Below are positions 1 through 7,098 of a DNA stretch of 14,831 nucleotides, piece after piece. The notes under the pieces are model-generated. The model was not told the origin of the DNA. It made no database searches and saw only the letters and a list, made by a program, of their open reading frames with translations. Both the position numbers and the translations under genes were made by a program. Origin of the DNA: JBBAGE01 sp041655055 (GTDB taxonomy: Bacteria; Pseudomonadota; Alphaproteobacteria; Rhodobacterales; Rhodobacteraceae); NCBI GenBank assembly GCA_041655055.1, contig JBBAGE010000044.1:1-14831 (forward strand), given 5' to 3'. The stretch's first letter is position 1. The number at the start of each line of letters is the position of its first letter.

Positions 1-1
1 G

Positions 2-676
2 CCGGGCCATGGCCAGAGCCCCGCGCCCGTGGATCTCGCCAGCGTCACCGCCGAAAGCCTGATCGCACGGCTGGATGAGATCCGCGCCGGGCTGGGCATC
101 GGGCGGTGGTATCTCTGCGGGCAGAGCTTCGGGGCGGGGCTGACGCTTGGCTATGCGCGCCGCTTCCCCCAGCATGTGGTGGCCCAATGCTTCACCAATG
201 CGCGGGTGGTTCTGCGCGACAATGACACGACGCAAGAGGTGCAGGCCCGCGCCGCGCGGCTGGCGGTGCTGCGGGATGAGGGCATAGCGGCCCTGCGGCG
301 CGAACGGTTCCACCCGCGGTTTGCCAAACGCTTCCCGCCGGATATCCGCGCGATCCTGTCCGAAGATGCAGACCGGATCGACCTGCCCACCTATTGCCAG
401 ATTCTGGAGCATGTCATGCCCGCGCTTTCACTGCGGCATGTGCCGGGTTCCGCCCCGGTGGTTCCGACGCTGCTGATCAATGGCCGTCATGAGCGGGTCT
501 TTCAGCCGGTCCGCGATGAGTTGGCCCGGCTCTGGCCTGCGCTGCGCATCGTGGATATCGATGGCGGGCATTCGGTGAATATCGAAAATCCCGAAGGTTT
601 TGCCGAGGCCTTGCTGGCGTTCCTTGCCGCGCATCCGCCCGCAGCGAGGGATACAGAAAGCATAACCAAACCTTAG
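2..676 (+). CDS. Alpha/beta-fold hydrolase, 5' end outside window
   Basis: The frame is open to the left edge and begins with Pro-Gly-His-Gly-Gln-Ser, the usual 'PGHGxS' stretch before the nucleophile, so the gene starts upstream; a GTG at 29 is an internal codon. A nucleophile elbow Gly-Gln-Ser-Phe-Gly places the catalytic Ser at nt 124-126. A late Gly-Gly-His-Ser, His at nt 569-571, followed by 'NIENPEGFAEALLAFL' is the typical C-terminal catalytic His region. The acid position (NGRHERVFQP) seems to carry Glu (nt 491-493) where Asp is commoner; this is my alignment by eye. The family covers esterases, lipases, C-C hydrolases and thioesterases, and the substrate cannot be read from sequence. 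It ends 107 nt before the DUF35 gene on the same strand, so it may belong to the same catabolic cluster or form a separate unit. Confidence 0.88.
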   Translation, partial: PGHGQSPAPVDLASVTAESLIARLDEIRAGLGIGRWYLCGQSFGAGLTLGYARRFPQHVVAQCFTNARVVLRDNDTTQEVQARAARLAVLRDEGIAALRRERFHPRFAKRFPPDIRAILSEDADRIDLPTYCQILEHVMPALSLRHVPGSAPVVPTLLINGRHERVFQPVRDELARLWPALRIVDIDGGHSVNIENPEGFAEALLAFLAAHPPAARDTESITKP

Positions 677-686
677 TCACGGGTGA

Positions 687-715
687 TTTGTGCCAAGTTG
701 AGCTTGGCTCGCAAA
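687..715. promoter_or_regulatory. Inverted repeat in the gap before the acyl-CoA operon (possible operator or promoter)
   Basis: In the 107-nt gap between the hydrolase stop and the DUF35 start there is a perfect 6-bp inverted repeat, GCCAAG (692-697) and CTTGGC (703-708), around a 5-nt centre TTGAG. It is flanked by TTTG (687-690) and CAAA (712-715), which also pair. A second small palindrome, TCACGGGTGA, lies at 677-686. The centre overlaps a possible -35 element TTGAGC (698-703), 17 nt from a poor -10 candidate TTAACT (721-726). Repressor binding over a promoter is one reading; a terminator for the hydrolase is another, though no T-run follows. Function is inferred. Confidence 0.35.
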
Positions 716-783
716 CACCATTAACTCGCCATCAAAGAGGGAATGACGGGCCGCTGTTCAGGGGCCATTCATCGGGGGAAAGC

Positions 784-1170
784 ATGAACAAGATCGAGAG
801 ATCGCCGCTTCAGGCATGGCAGGATCATCTGCGCGCCGGAGAGCTTGCCTATCAATTCAGCCCGGATACCGGCCGGGCGGTGTTCTATCCGCGGGTGGTC
901 TGCCCGCATGGCGGAAACGCGCCGCTGGAATGGCGGGTCAGCGCCGGGCGCGGCAGCGTCTATTCCATCTCGCGCGTGCATCCGGTGAAGGGCGATCCCT
1001 ATCCCGTGGCGCTGATCGATCTGGATGAGGGGTTTCGCATGATGTCCACCGTCGAGGGCGCGCGGGGCGAGCCCGATGAGATTGGCCGCCGGGTGCGGGT
1101 GACGTTCCGGCCCGCAGAGGGCGAAGGCGCCGCGCCGGTGCCGGTCTTTGTCTGGGAGGGGGCGCAATGA
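784..1170 (+). CDS. DUF35 OB-fold protein, partner of the adjacent thiolase-like protein
   Basis: This 128-aa protein has the DUF35 layout: an N-terminal segment (about 1-35), then 'EWRVSAGRGSVYSISRVH' (about 45-62) of the OB fold, a central 'VALIDLDEGFRM' strand and a C-terminal 'VRVTFRP' strand. DUF35 proteins usually carry a rubredoxin-like zinc ribbon with two Cys pairs before the OB fold. Here the first pair is replaced by Ser-Pro-Asp-Thr and the second keeps a single Cys (VVCPHGG), so zinc binding is probably lost. In steroid-degrading bacteria such proteins, or DUF35 domains fused to MaoC, form complexes with thiolase-fold Ltp aldolases, and the next gene encodes one. The ATG at 784 is chosen because GGGGGAA at 774-780 is a good Shine-Dalgarno; upstream in-frame starts lack one. 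Its stop overlaps the next start (ATGA, 1167-1170). Confidence 0.88.
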   Translation: MNKIERSPLQAWQDHLRAGELAYQFSPDTGRAVFYPRVVCPHGGNAPLEWRVSAGRGSVYSISRVHPVKGDPYPVALIDLDEGFRMMSTVEGARGEPDEIGRRVRVTFRPAEGEGAAPVPVFVWEGAQ

Positions 1171-2321
1171 ACGGGCTGAAACGCGGCGGCAGCGCCATCG
1201 TCGGGGTGGCGGAAAGCGATCTCGGGGTTGTGGCGCCGGGGACCACGCCGCTCGATCTGATGGGGCAGGCGGTTCAGGCGGCGCTAGAGGATGCGGGGCT
1301 GAGCCTTTCCGATGTGGACGGCGTTTTCAGCGCCGCCAGCCAACTGTGGATGCCGACGATCTCGCTTTGCGAATATCTGGGCATCCGCCCGGCCTATTCC
1401 GATTCCAGCTTCATCGGCGGGGCTTCGTTCCAGAGCCTTGCGGCCCATGCCGCGCTGGCGCTGGAGGCGGGGCTGTGCAATGTCGCGGTCATTGCCTATG
1501 GCTCTACCCAGCGCAGCGCGCGCGGCTCTTTCGTGCCGCAGCGCGATCTGAACGAGTATGATGCGCCCTTCGCCCCGCGCCTGCCGATTACCGGCTACGC
1601 GCTGGCGGCGGCGCGGCACATGCACCTTTACGGCACCACGCGCGAGGATCTGGCCGATATCGCGCTGGCGGCGCGGGGCTGGGCGCAGATGAACCCGCGC
1701 GCCTTTGACCGCCGCCCGCTGACGCGCGAGGATGTGCTTGGCGCGCCGATGGTCTCTTCTCCGCTGGGGGTGAAGGATTGCTGTCTGGTCACCGATGGCG
1801 GCGCCGCCGTGGTGATGGTGCGGGCGGACCGGGCGAAGGATCTGCGCAAGGCGCCGGTCTATCTGCTGGGCGCCGGCGAGGCGCAAGAGCATCACACGAT
1901 CAGCTAGATGCCGGAACTGACCGATACCGGCGCCGCGCGTTCGGGCGCGCAGGCCTATGCGATGGCGGGGCTGAGCGCGCAGGATATCGACGTGGCGCAG
2001 CTTTACGATGCCTTTACCATCACCACGCTGCTGTTCCTCGAGGATCTGGGCTTCTGCCCCAAGGGCGAGGGTGGCCGCTTCGTGCAGGATGGCGCCATCG
2101 CGCCGGGCGGGCGGTTGGCGGTCAATACCTCGGGCGGGGGGCTGTCTTATTGCCATCCGGGGATGTTCGGCCTCTTCACCATGGTCGAGGCCGCGCGCCA
2201 GTTGCGCGGCGAATGCGGCGCGCGGCAGGTCTCTGGCGCAAGCACCGCGATCGCCCACGGCAACGGCGGCGTTCTGGCCGGGCAGGCCACGCTGATCCTC
2301 GGCACTCAATCCACCCTTTGA
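1167..2321 (+). pseudogene. Thiolase-superfamily (Ltp/SCP-x-like) acyl-CoA C-C cleaving enzyme, interrupted by in-frame TAG
   Basis: One frame encodes 246 aa, then TAG (1905-1907), then 137 aa more ending at 2321; read through, it is a 384-residue thiolase-like protein, about normal length. N-terminal features are 'SAIVGVAESDLG' (about 9-20), 'DGVFSAAS' and 'SSFIGGASF' (80-88); C-terminal features are 'AQLYDAFTIT', 'NTSGGGLSYCHPGMFG' and 'AHGNGGVLAGQATLIL'. By my alignment the nucleophilic Cys of classical thiolases is Gly85 and the second Cys region is His-Gly-Asn-Gly-Gly, while the His of the Gly-His-Pro loop is kept (Cys-His-Pro, about His330). Tyrosines lie at about 280 and 328. That fits the non-decarboxylating/retro-aldolase Ltp group rather than a true thiolase. 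The partner DUF35 gene overlaps its start and the SDR starts 17 nt after its stop. The stop should inactivate it unless readthrough or re-initiation at the abutting ATG (1908) occurs. Confidence 0.85.
1905..1907 (+). other. In-frame amber stop inside the thiolase-like gene
   Basis: The codon TAG follows Thr-Ile-Ser and precedes Met-Pro-Glu-Leu-Thr. Both sides align to one continuous thiolase-like protein in the same frame, so the simplest origin is one substitution (for example CAG or TGG to TAG). The ATG directly after the stop (1908-1910) is the conserved internal Met and has no clear Shine-Dalgarno sequence in front of it. Confidence 0.8.
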
Positions 2322-2338
2322 CGAAACGGAAAACCGAT

Positions 2339-3262
2339 ATGACCGCAAAATTGCTGCAAGACAAAGTAATCCTCGTCACCGGCGCGGGCCGGGGCGTGGG
2401 CCGTGAAATCGCGCTTTGCGCGGCGCGGGCCGGGGCGAAGGTGGTGGTGAACGATCTGGGCGCCTCGCTGACGGGCGAGGGGCAGGATGCGAGCCCGGCG
2501 CAAGAGGTGGCGGACCTGATCCGCGCCGAGGGCGGCGAGGGCATCATCAACGGCGATAGCGTGGCCACGGCAGAGGGCGCGCAGAGCATGGTGGATGCCG
2601 CGATCTCCAACTTCGGCCGGATCGATGGCGCGGTCCACAGCGCGGGCATCCTGCGCGACGTGATCTTTCACCGCATGACGCCGGATGATTTCGAGGCGGT
2701 GCTGCGGGTCCATCTGTTCGGGGCGTTCAACATCTCTCACGCCTGCGCGCCGCATTTCAAGGCGCAAGAGGGCGGGGCCTTCGTGCATATGACCTCTACC
2801 TCGGGGCTGATCGGTTCGTTCGGGCAGGCCAATTACGCGGCGGCCAAGATGGGTATCGTCGGGCTTTCGCGCGCGATCTCTTTCGATATGGCGCGCTTCA
2901 AGGTCCGCTCCAACTGCATCGCGCCCCATGCCTTCAGCCGGATGATCGAAACCATCCCCGGCAAGAACCCCGAAGATCAGGCCCGCGAGATGGAAAAGCG
3001 CCGCACGAAAACCCGTGCCGATCAGATCGCGCCGTTGGCGGCGTTCCTGTGTTCGGATGCGGCGGCGGGGATCACCGGCCAGATCTTCGGCGCGCGGGGC
3101 AATGAGGTCTATCTTTACAACCAGCCGCGCCCGATCCGCACCATGCACCGCGATGATGGTTGGACGGTCGAGGCGCTGGCCGAGCGGATGCCGAACGCCT
3201 GGGCTTCGGCTTTCACGCCCGCCGAGCGGACCAAGGAAGTCATCGGCTGGGATCCGATTTGA
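2339..3262 (+). CDS. SDR-family (3R)-hydroxyacyl-CoA dehydrogenase, MFE-2/HSD17B4-like
   Basis: A 307-aa short-chain dehydrogenase with Rossmann motif TGAGRGVG (14-21), 'VVVNDLGAS' (36-43) typical of the dehydrogenase domain of peroxisomal multifunctional enzyme 2, His-Ser-Ala-Gly (100-103) where NNAG is usual, and catalytic Ser153, Tyr166 and Lys170 (Tyr-x3-Lys in NYAAAK). 'RVHLFGAF' (123-130) carries His where many SDRs have the catalytic Asn, as MFE-2-type enzymes do. It is longer than a plain FabG (about 245 aa) because of a C-terminal extension (about 255-307). Predicted reaction: NAD+-dependent oxidation of a (3R)-3-hydroxyacyl-CoA to the 3-ketoacyl-CoA. The open frame extends far upstream, but the ATG at 2339 is chosen because the SDR fold starts there and it follows the thiolase stop by 17 nt. 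The ribosome site is weak (ACGGAAAA). MaoC follows 12 nt later, recreating the MFE-2 pair as separate genes. Confidence 0.9.
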   Translation: MTAKLLQDKVILVTGAGRGVGREIALCAARAGAKVVVNDLGASLTGEGQDASPAQEVADLIRAEGGEGIINGDSVATAEGAQSMVDAAISNFGRIDGAVHSAGILRDVIFHRMTPDDFEAVLRVHLFGAFNISHACAPHFKAQEGGAFVHMTSTSGLIGSFGQANYAAAKMGIVGLSRAISFDMARFKVRSNCIAPHAFSRMIETIPGKNPEDQAREMEKRRTKTRADQIAPLAAFLCSDAAAGITGQIFGARGNEVYLYNQPRPIRTMHRDDGWTVEALAERMPNAWASAFTPAERTKEVIGWDPI

Positions 3263-3274
3263 GGGAGCGCCCCA

Positions 3275-4174
3275 ATGGCTCTGAACGTCGATGCGCTGGA
3301 GGGCTGGGTCTTTCCCCGGCTCGAACAGTCCTACACCGATAAGGACACGATGCTTTACGCCGTGTCGCTTGGTTTCGGGCAGGATCCGCTGGATCCCGCG
3401 CAATTGCCCTTCGTCTATGAACAGGGCTTGCAGGCGGTGCCGACGATGCCCGCGATCCTCTGCCATCCGGGGCGCTGGACGGCGGACCCGGCGCTGGGGG
3501 TAACGCTGAACAAGGTGGTCCATGGCGAGCAGCGGGTTTTCCTGCATCAGCCCATGGCCCCCGAGGGGCGGCTCTATGCGCGCGCCAAGGTGGCGGCGGT
3601 CGAGGACAAGGGCGCAAAGGGCGCGGTGATCCACGCCGCGCGCACGATGTTCGATGCCGAGACCGATGCCCCCGTGGCCTCGGTCCTGCATTCCACCTTC
3701 TGCCGCGCAGATGGTGGTTTCGGGCGCGAATTCGGCGCGGCGCCGCAGGCCACGCCCTGCCCGGACCGCGCGCCGGATTATGAGATTGACGTGCAGACCC
3801 GGCCCGAGCAGGCGCTGATTTACCGGCTGAACATTGACCGCAACCCGCTCCACGCCGATCCCGCCTATGCGGCGAAGGCGGGGTTTGACCGGCCTATCCT
3901 GCACGGGCTTTGCACCTACGGCCTTGCGGCGCGCGCGCTGCTGCCCACCGTGGCGGGAGGCGACGCCGGGGCGATCCGCTCGGTGGAATGCCGCTTCTCG
4001 CGCCCGGTCTTTCCGGGCGAGACGGTGCGGTTCCAGATCTGGACCGGGCCGGATCACGCCAGCTTCCGCGCCCGTGTGGAGGCGCGCGATGTGACCGTTC
4101 TGGACGCGGGCCGCGCCCTGCTCGGGCCGGGCCATGCCGCGCCGGATTATGCCCTTCTGGAGGAGACGCCATGA
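3275..4174 (+). CDS. MaoC-like 2-enoyl-CoA hydratase 2 (double hotdog)
   Basis: A 299-aa protein of the eukaryotic-type hydratase-2 family: a degenerate N-terminal hotdog (about 1-150) and a catalytic C-terminal hotdog (about 165-299). The hydratase-2 motif is present as 'NIDRNPLHADP' (186-196), giving the catalytic pair Asp188 and His193, followed by 'AGFDRPILHGLCTYG' (202-216). The residues just before the Asp are Asn-Ile rather than the common Ser-Gly. Predicted reaction: (R)-specific hydration of trans-2-enoyl-CoA to (3R)-3-hydroxyacyl-CoA, feeding the upstream SDR. The start has a good site (GAGGGAG, 3261-3267). The stop overlaps the next start (ATGA, 4171-4174). The length and two-domain build match the HSD17B4 hydratase half, consistent with bulky or branched substrates, though the substrate is not readable. 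Confidence 0.9.
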   Translation: MALNVDALEGWVFPRLEQSYTDKDTMLYAVSLGFGQDPLDPAQLPFVYEQGLQAVPTMPAILCHPGRWTADPALGVTLNKVVHGEQRVFLHQPMAPEGRLYARAKVAAVEDKGAKGAVIHAARTMFDAETDAPVASVLHSTFCRADGGFGREFGAAPQATPCPDRAPDYEIDVQTRPEQALIYRLNIDRNPLHADPAYAAKAGFDRPILHGLCTYGLAARALLPTVAGGDAGAIRSVECRFSRPVFPGETVRFQIWTGPDHASFRARVEARDVTVLDAGRALLGPGHAAPDYALLEETP

Positions 4175-5175
4175 GCCTGCCCCAAGCCTTTCAAAGCCGC
4201 CTGCGGCTGCCGGTCATCGCCGCGCCGATGTTTCTTGTGTCCGGGCATGAGCTGGTGGTGGCGCAGTGCAAGGCGGGGATCGTGGGTTCCTTCCCCTCGC
4301 TCAACGCCCGGCCCGAGGCCGAATTGCAGGACTGGCTGAGCACGATAAAAGAGGCGCTGGCCGCCCATGACGCCGCCCACCCCGAGGCGCCCGCCGCACC
4401 CTATGCGGTCAACCTGATCTCCAACGCCTCCAACGCGCGGTTCGCGCATGATGCGCAGGTCTGCGTTGATAATGAGGTGCCGCTGCTGCTGACCTCGCTC
4501 TCGCCCCCGGGCGATCTGGTGAAGGCGGCGCATGGCTATGGGGGCCTTGTGTTCCATGACGTGACCACCGTGCGCCACGCCGAAAAGGCGCTGGAGCAGG
4601 GGGTCGATGGGCTGATCCTGATCTGCAACGGCGCGGGCGGCCATGCGGGCACGGCCAACCCCTTTGCCTTCTATTCCGAGGTGCGCAAATTCTATGACGG
4701 CACCATCGTTCTGGCGGGCGCCATCGGCACCGGCGGCGCGGTCCATGCCGCGCTGAGCCTTGGGGCGGATATGGTCTATATGGGCAGCCGTTTCATTCCC
4801 GCCTCTGAAAGCCGCGCGCCGGAGGATTACCGCGCGATGGTTGTGGGCGCGGCGCTGAAGGATGTGATCTACACGCCCTTCTTCAGCGGCCTGCCCGCGA
4901 ATTACCTGCGCCAGAGCATCATCGCCGCCGGGCTGGACCCGGAAGAGGTGGCCGCCGCCAGCCGCGACAAGAGCCGCTATAAGGCAGGCGGTCGGTCCGA
5001 GGCCAAGGCATGGAGCGATATTCGTGGCGCCGGGCAGGGCATTGGCCTGATCGCAGAGGTGCAGCCTGCCGCCGGGATCGTGGATCAGCTTGAACAGGAA
5101 TGGCGCGCGGCCGAGGCGGCCAGCGATGCGGCGCGCACCGCGCGGGCGGCGTGGCTGCGCAAGGGAGGGAAGTGA
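4171..5175 (+). CDS. Nitronate monooxygenase-like (2-nitropropane dioxygenase family) FMN oxidoreductase
   Basis: A 334-aa TIM-barrel flavoprotein. Visible motifs: 'LPVIAAPMFLVS' near the N-terminus (13-24), 'GAGGHAG' (154-160) with the family His158, and the FMN-phosphate binding stretches 'LAGAIGTGGA' (181-190) and 'MVYMGSRF' (201-208). The family includes nitronate monooxygenases, FabK-type enoyl reductases and CoA-ester-handling members such as mycobacterial IpdC of steroid C/D-ring catabolism. Placed between a MaoC dehydratase and an enoyl-CoA hydratase, a role on an acyl-CoA intermediate is far more likely than nitronate detoxification; that is inference from context. ATG 4171 overlaps the MaoC stop by 4 nt (GGAGG upstream at 4159-4163), and its TGA shares one base with the next ATG (5175). 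The open frame extends upstream inside maoC but the fold begins at this ATG. Confidence 0.88.
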   Translation: MSLPQAFQSRLRLPVIAAPMFLVSGHELVVAQCKAGIVGSFPSLNARPEAELQDWLSTIKEALAAHDAAHPEAPAAPYAVNLISNASNARFAHDAQVCVDNEVPLLLTSLSPPGDLVKAAHGYGGLVFHDVTTVRHAEKALEQGVDGLILICNGAGGHAGTANPFAFYSEVRKFYDGTIVLAGAIGTGGAVHAALSLGADMVYMGSRFIPASESRAPEDYRAMVVGAALKDVIYTPFFSGLPANYLRQSIIAAGLDPEEVAAASRDKSRYKAGGRSEAKAWSDIRGAGQGIGLIAEVQPAAGIVDQLEQEWRAAEAASDAARTARAAWLRKGGK

Positions 5176-5948
5176 TGGGCATCCATCTTGAAAAATCCGG
5201 CGGTATCGGGCGGATCATCTTTGACACGCCGGGGCGGCGCAACGCGCTCTCGCCCGAAGAACGCTATGAGATGGCCGACATGATCCGCGATCTGCGCCAT
5301 GACACCGAGGTGCGGGTGGTGCTGATCCGTGGCCTGAATGGCGATTTCTGCGCCGGGGCCGATGTTTCGCGCATGGGCAAGGATACGCAGGGCAGCGCCC
5401 GCGCCCGGATGCAGCGCGGCGTGGGCGCCATCGCGCGCGAACTGGCGGCGGTGGAAAAGCCGGTGGTCTCGGCCGTGGGCGGCGTGGCCGTGGGCTTCGG
5501 CTGGTCGGTGGCGCTGGCGTCGGACGTGGTGATTGCGGCGGAATCCGCCCGGTTCTCGATGATCTTTTCCAAGCGCGGGCTGGCCCCCGATGGCGGCGCG
5601 ATCCATTTCCTGATCCGCCATATCGGGCAGTTGCGGGCCAAGGAACTGGCCTTCTCGGCCCGCATCCTCGGCGCGCCCGAGGCGCTGGAGATGGGGCTGG
5701 TCAGCCGGGTGGTGCCCGATGACCAGTTGGAGGCCGAGGCCGAAGCCTATTGCCAGCAGCTTCTGGCGATGCCGACGCTGGCGCTGGGCATGACCCGGCA
5801 CCTGTTCGAGGTGGCCACTTCCGCCGATCTGGACGCCTTCCTTGATGCCGAGGCCTCTACCCAGTCCTACCTGAACCAGAGTGAGGATTACAAAGAGGCG
5901 GTCCGGGCCTTCATGGAGAAACGCCCCGGGGTTTATCATGGCCGCTGA
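5175..5948 (+). CDS. Enoyl-CoA hydratase/isomerase family protein (crotonase fold)
   Basis: A 257-aa crotonase-fold protein: 'TPGRRNALSPE' (18-28), oxyanion-hole stretch 'GDFCAGADVSRM' (56-67), second oxyanion region 'GVAVGFGWSVALASD' (103-117) and 'RGLAPDGGA' (134-142). Aligned to rat mitochondrial hydratase, the two hydration glutamates are absent: Ser111 stands in place of Glu144 and Phe131 near Glu164, while Asp139 of Pro-Asp-Gly-Gly is kept, as in PaaG-type isomerases. A delta-isomerase or another crotonase reaction, including ring hydrolysis as in EchA20-type enzymes, is therefore as likely as hydration, and the operon already has a hydratase (MaoC). A strong ribosome site AGGGAGG (5162-5168) precedes ATG 5175. 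Its 3' end overlaps the next gene by 11 nt. Confidence 0.9.
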   Translation: MGIHLEKSGGIGRIIFDTPGRRNALSPEERYEMADMIRDLRHDTEVRVVLIRGLNGDFCAGADVSRMGKDTQGSARARMQRGVGAIARELAAVEKPVVSAVGGVAVGFGWSVALASDVVIAAESARFSMIFSKRGLAPDGGAIHFLIRHIGQLRAKELAFSARILGAPEALEMGLVSRVVPDDQLEAEAEAYCQQLLAMPTLALGMTRHLFEVATSADLDAFLDAEASTQSYLNQSEDYKEAVRAFMEKRPGVYHGR

Positions 5949-7098
5949 TCCCGCACCGGACTGGAACGGCATGGCGGAAGCGGAGTTCCGCCGCCTCCTG
6001 CGCGATTTCATCGAGGCCGAATGCCCGCCCGAACTGCGCCATTACCCGCACCGCTTTCCCGCCAATGTCTCGATGCCGTGGTATCAGGCGCTGCACCGGC
6101 GCAACCTGATCGCGCCGGGCTGGCCGGTGAGCTATGGCGGCATGGGGCTTTCGCCGGAGCGCCATCTGATCTTCATCGAAGAGATGGAGGCCGCCGGCAC
6201 CCCATGGCTGCATGACGCCGGGGTGCGCAACCTTGGCCCCGCGATCATCGCCTGGGGGACCGAGGCGCAGAAGGCCCACTATCTGCCCAAGATGCACGCG
6301 GGCGAACATATCTGGTGTCAGGGCTATTCCGAGCCCGCCGCCGGGTCCGATCTGGCTTGCCTGCAATGCGATGGCCGGATCGAGGGCGACCGGATGGTCA
6401 TCAACGGGCAGAAGATCTGGACCACCTCGGCCCACGTGGCCAACCACATATTTGCCCTGATCCGCACCGATCGGAGCGGGCCGAAGCAGGAGGGCATCAG
6501 CTTCGTGCTGATAGACATGCGGCTGCCCGGCATCACCGTGCGCCCGATCGAGAACCTCTCGGGCCACCCGGATTTCTGCGAGGTGTTCTTTGATGACGTG
6601 ACGGTCAGCACCGATTGCATTCTGGGCGAGCCCAACAAGGGCTGGGCGGTGGCGCGCTCGCTTCTGGGGTTTGAACGGATCTGGGCGGGCTCGCCCAAAC
6701 GCGCGTTCAAGGTGCTGCTGGCGCTGCGCGCGCAGATGGAGGCGCGGGGCCTGCTGGCCAGCGATTACTGGCGCGACCGGCTGGCGCAAGCGATCTTCGA
6801 TACGCAGGACGCGCAGGATATGTATACCGGCTTCGCCGATCTGGTGCGCACCGATGGCAAGGTGGGGGTGGAAATTTCGGCGCTGAAGATCTGGTCCACC
6901 GGCACGTTTCAGCGCCTGTCCGAGCTGCTGCTGGAGGTGGCGGGCGCTGACGCCGCGCTGGCGGGCGAGGGCGCGGCGGATCTGCTGGCCCCCTATTATG
7001 AAAGCCGCGCGCCCACGATCTTTGCGGGCACCAATGAGGTTCATCGCAATATTCTGGCGCGCTCGGTTCTGGGCCTGCCGAAGGAGGGCGCGGCATGA
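5938..7098 (+). CDS. Acyl-CoA dehydrogenase, probable catalytic (alpha) subunit of a heteromeric enzyme
   Basis: A 386-aa acyl-CoA dehydrogenase. Motifs: 'WPVSYGGMGLS' (62-72), 'CQGYSEPAAGSDLA' (127-140) contacting FAD and acyl-CoA, 'INGQKIWTTSAHVAN' (155-169), and the C-terminal 'TIFAGTNEVHRNILARSVLGLP' region (360-381). At the position of the MCAD catalytic Glu (Tyr-Glu-Gly) there is Ala363 in Phe-Ala-Gly; a Glu is instead found in 'LLGFERIWAG' (Glu246), aligning with the alternative catalytic Glu of isovaleryl-CoA dehydrogenase and FadE26-type steroid dehydrogenases. The next gene is a second, divergent dehydrogenase, the arrangement of alpha2-beta2 FadE pairs. ATG 5938 lies inside the ECH gene (11-nt overlap); the frame is open further upstream but the fold starts here. 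Its stop overlaps the next start (ATGA). Confidence 0.9.
   Translation: MAADPAPDWNGMAEAEFRRLLRDFIEAECPPELRHYPHRFPANVSMPWYQALHRRNLIAPGWPVSYGGMGLSPERHLIFIEEMEAAGTPWLHDAGVRNLGPAIIAWGTEAQKAHYLPKMHAGEHIWCQGYSEPAAGSDLACLQCDGRIEGDRMVINGQKIWTTSAHVANHIFALIRTDRSGPKQEGISFVLIDMRLPGITVRPIENLSGHPDFCEVFFDDVTVSTDCILGEPNKGWAVARSLLGFERIWAGSPKRAFKVLLALRAQMEARGLLASDYWRDRLAQAIFDTQDAQDMYTGFADLVRTDGKVGVEISALKIWSTGTFQRLSELLLEVAGADAALAGEGAADLLAPYYESRAPTIFAGTNEVHRNILARSVLGLPKEGAA

Noticed and set aside
688..783. Upstream start for the DUF35 gene
   Set aside because: Extended residues do not resemble the family and no ribosome site precedes the TTG at 688, whereas ATG 784 has a strong one.
1167..2321. Two genuine adjacent genes in place of one broken thiolase-like gene
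   Set aside because: The halves are in one frame, abut with no spacer, and the second lacks a ribosome site; together they match one family of normal length.
2306..4135. Long minus-strand open frame (609 codons) opposite the SDR and MaoC genes
   Set aside because: High GC at third positions makes antisense frames open; the translation is rich in Arg, His and Gly with no family motif, and the plus strand has two clear enzymes.
4171..5175. Nitronate monooxygenase as a detoxification enzyme
   Set aside because: The fold fits, but the position within an acyl-CoA operon and overlapping starts on both sides argue for a CoA-ester role.
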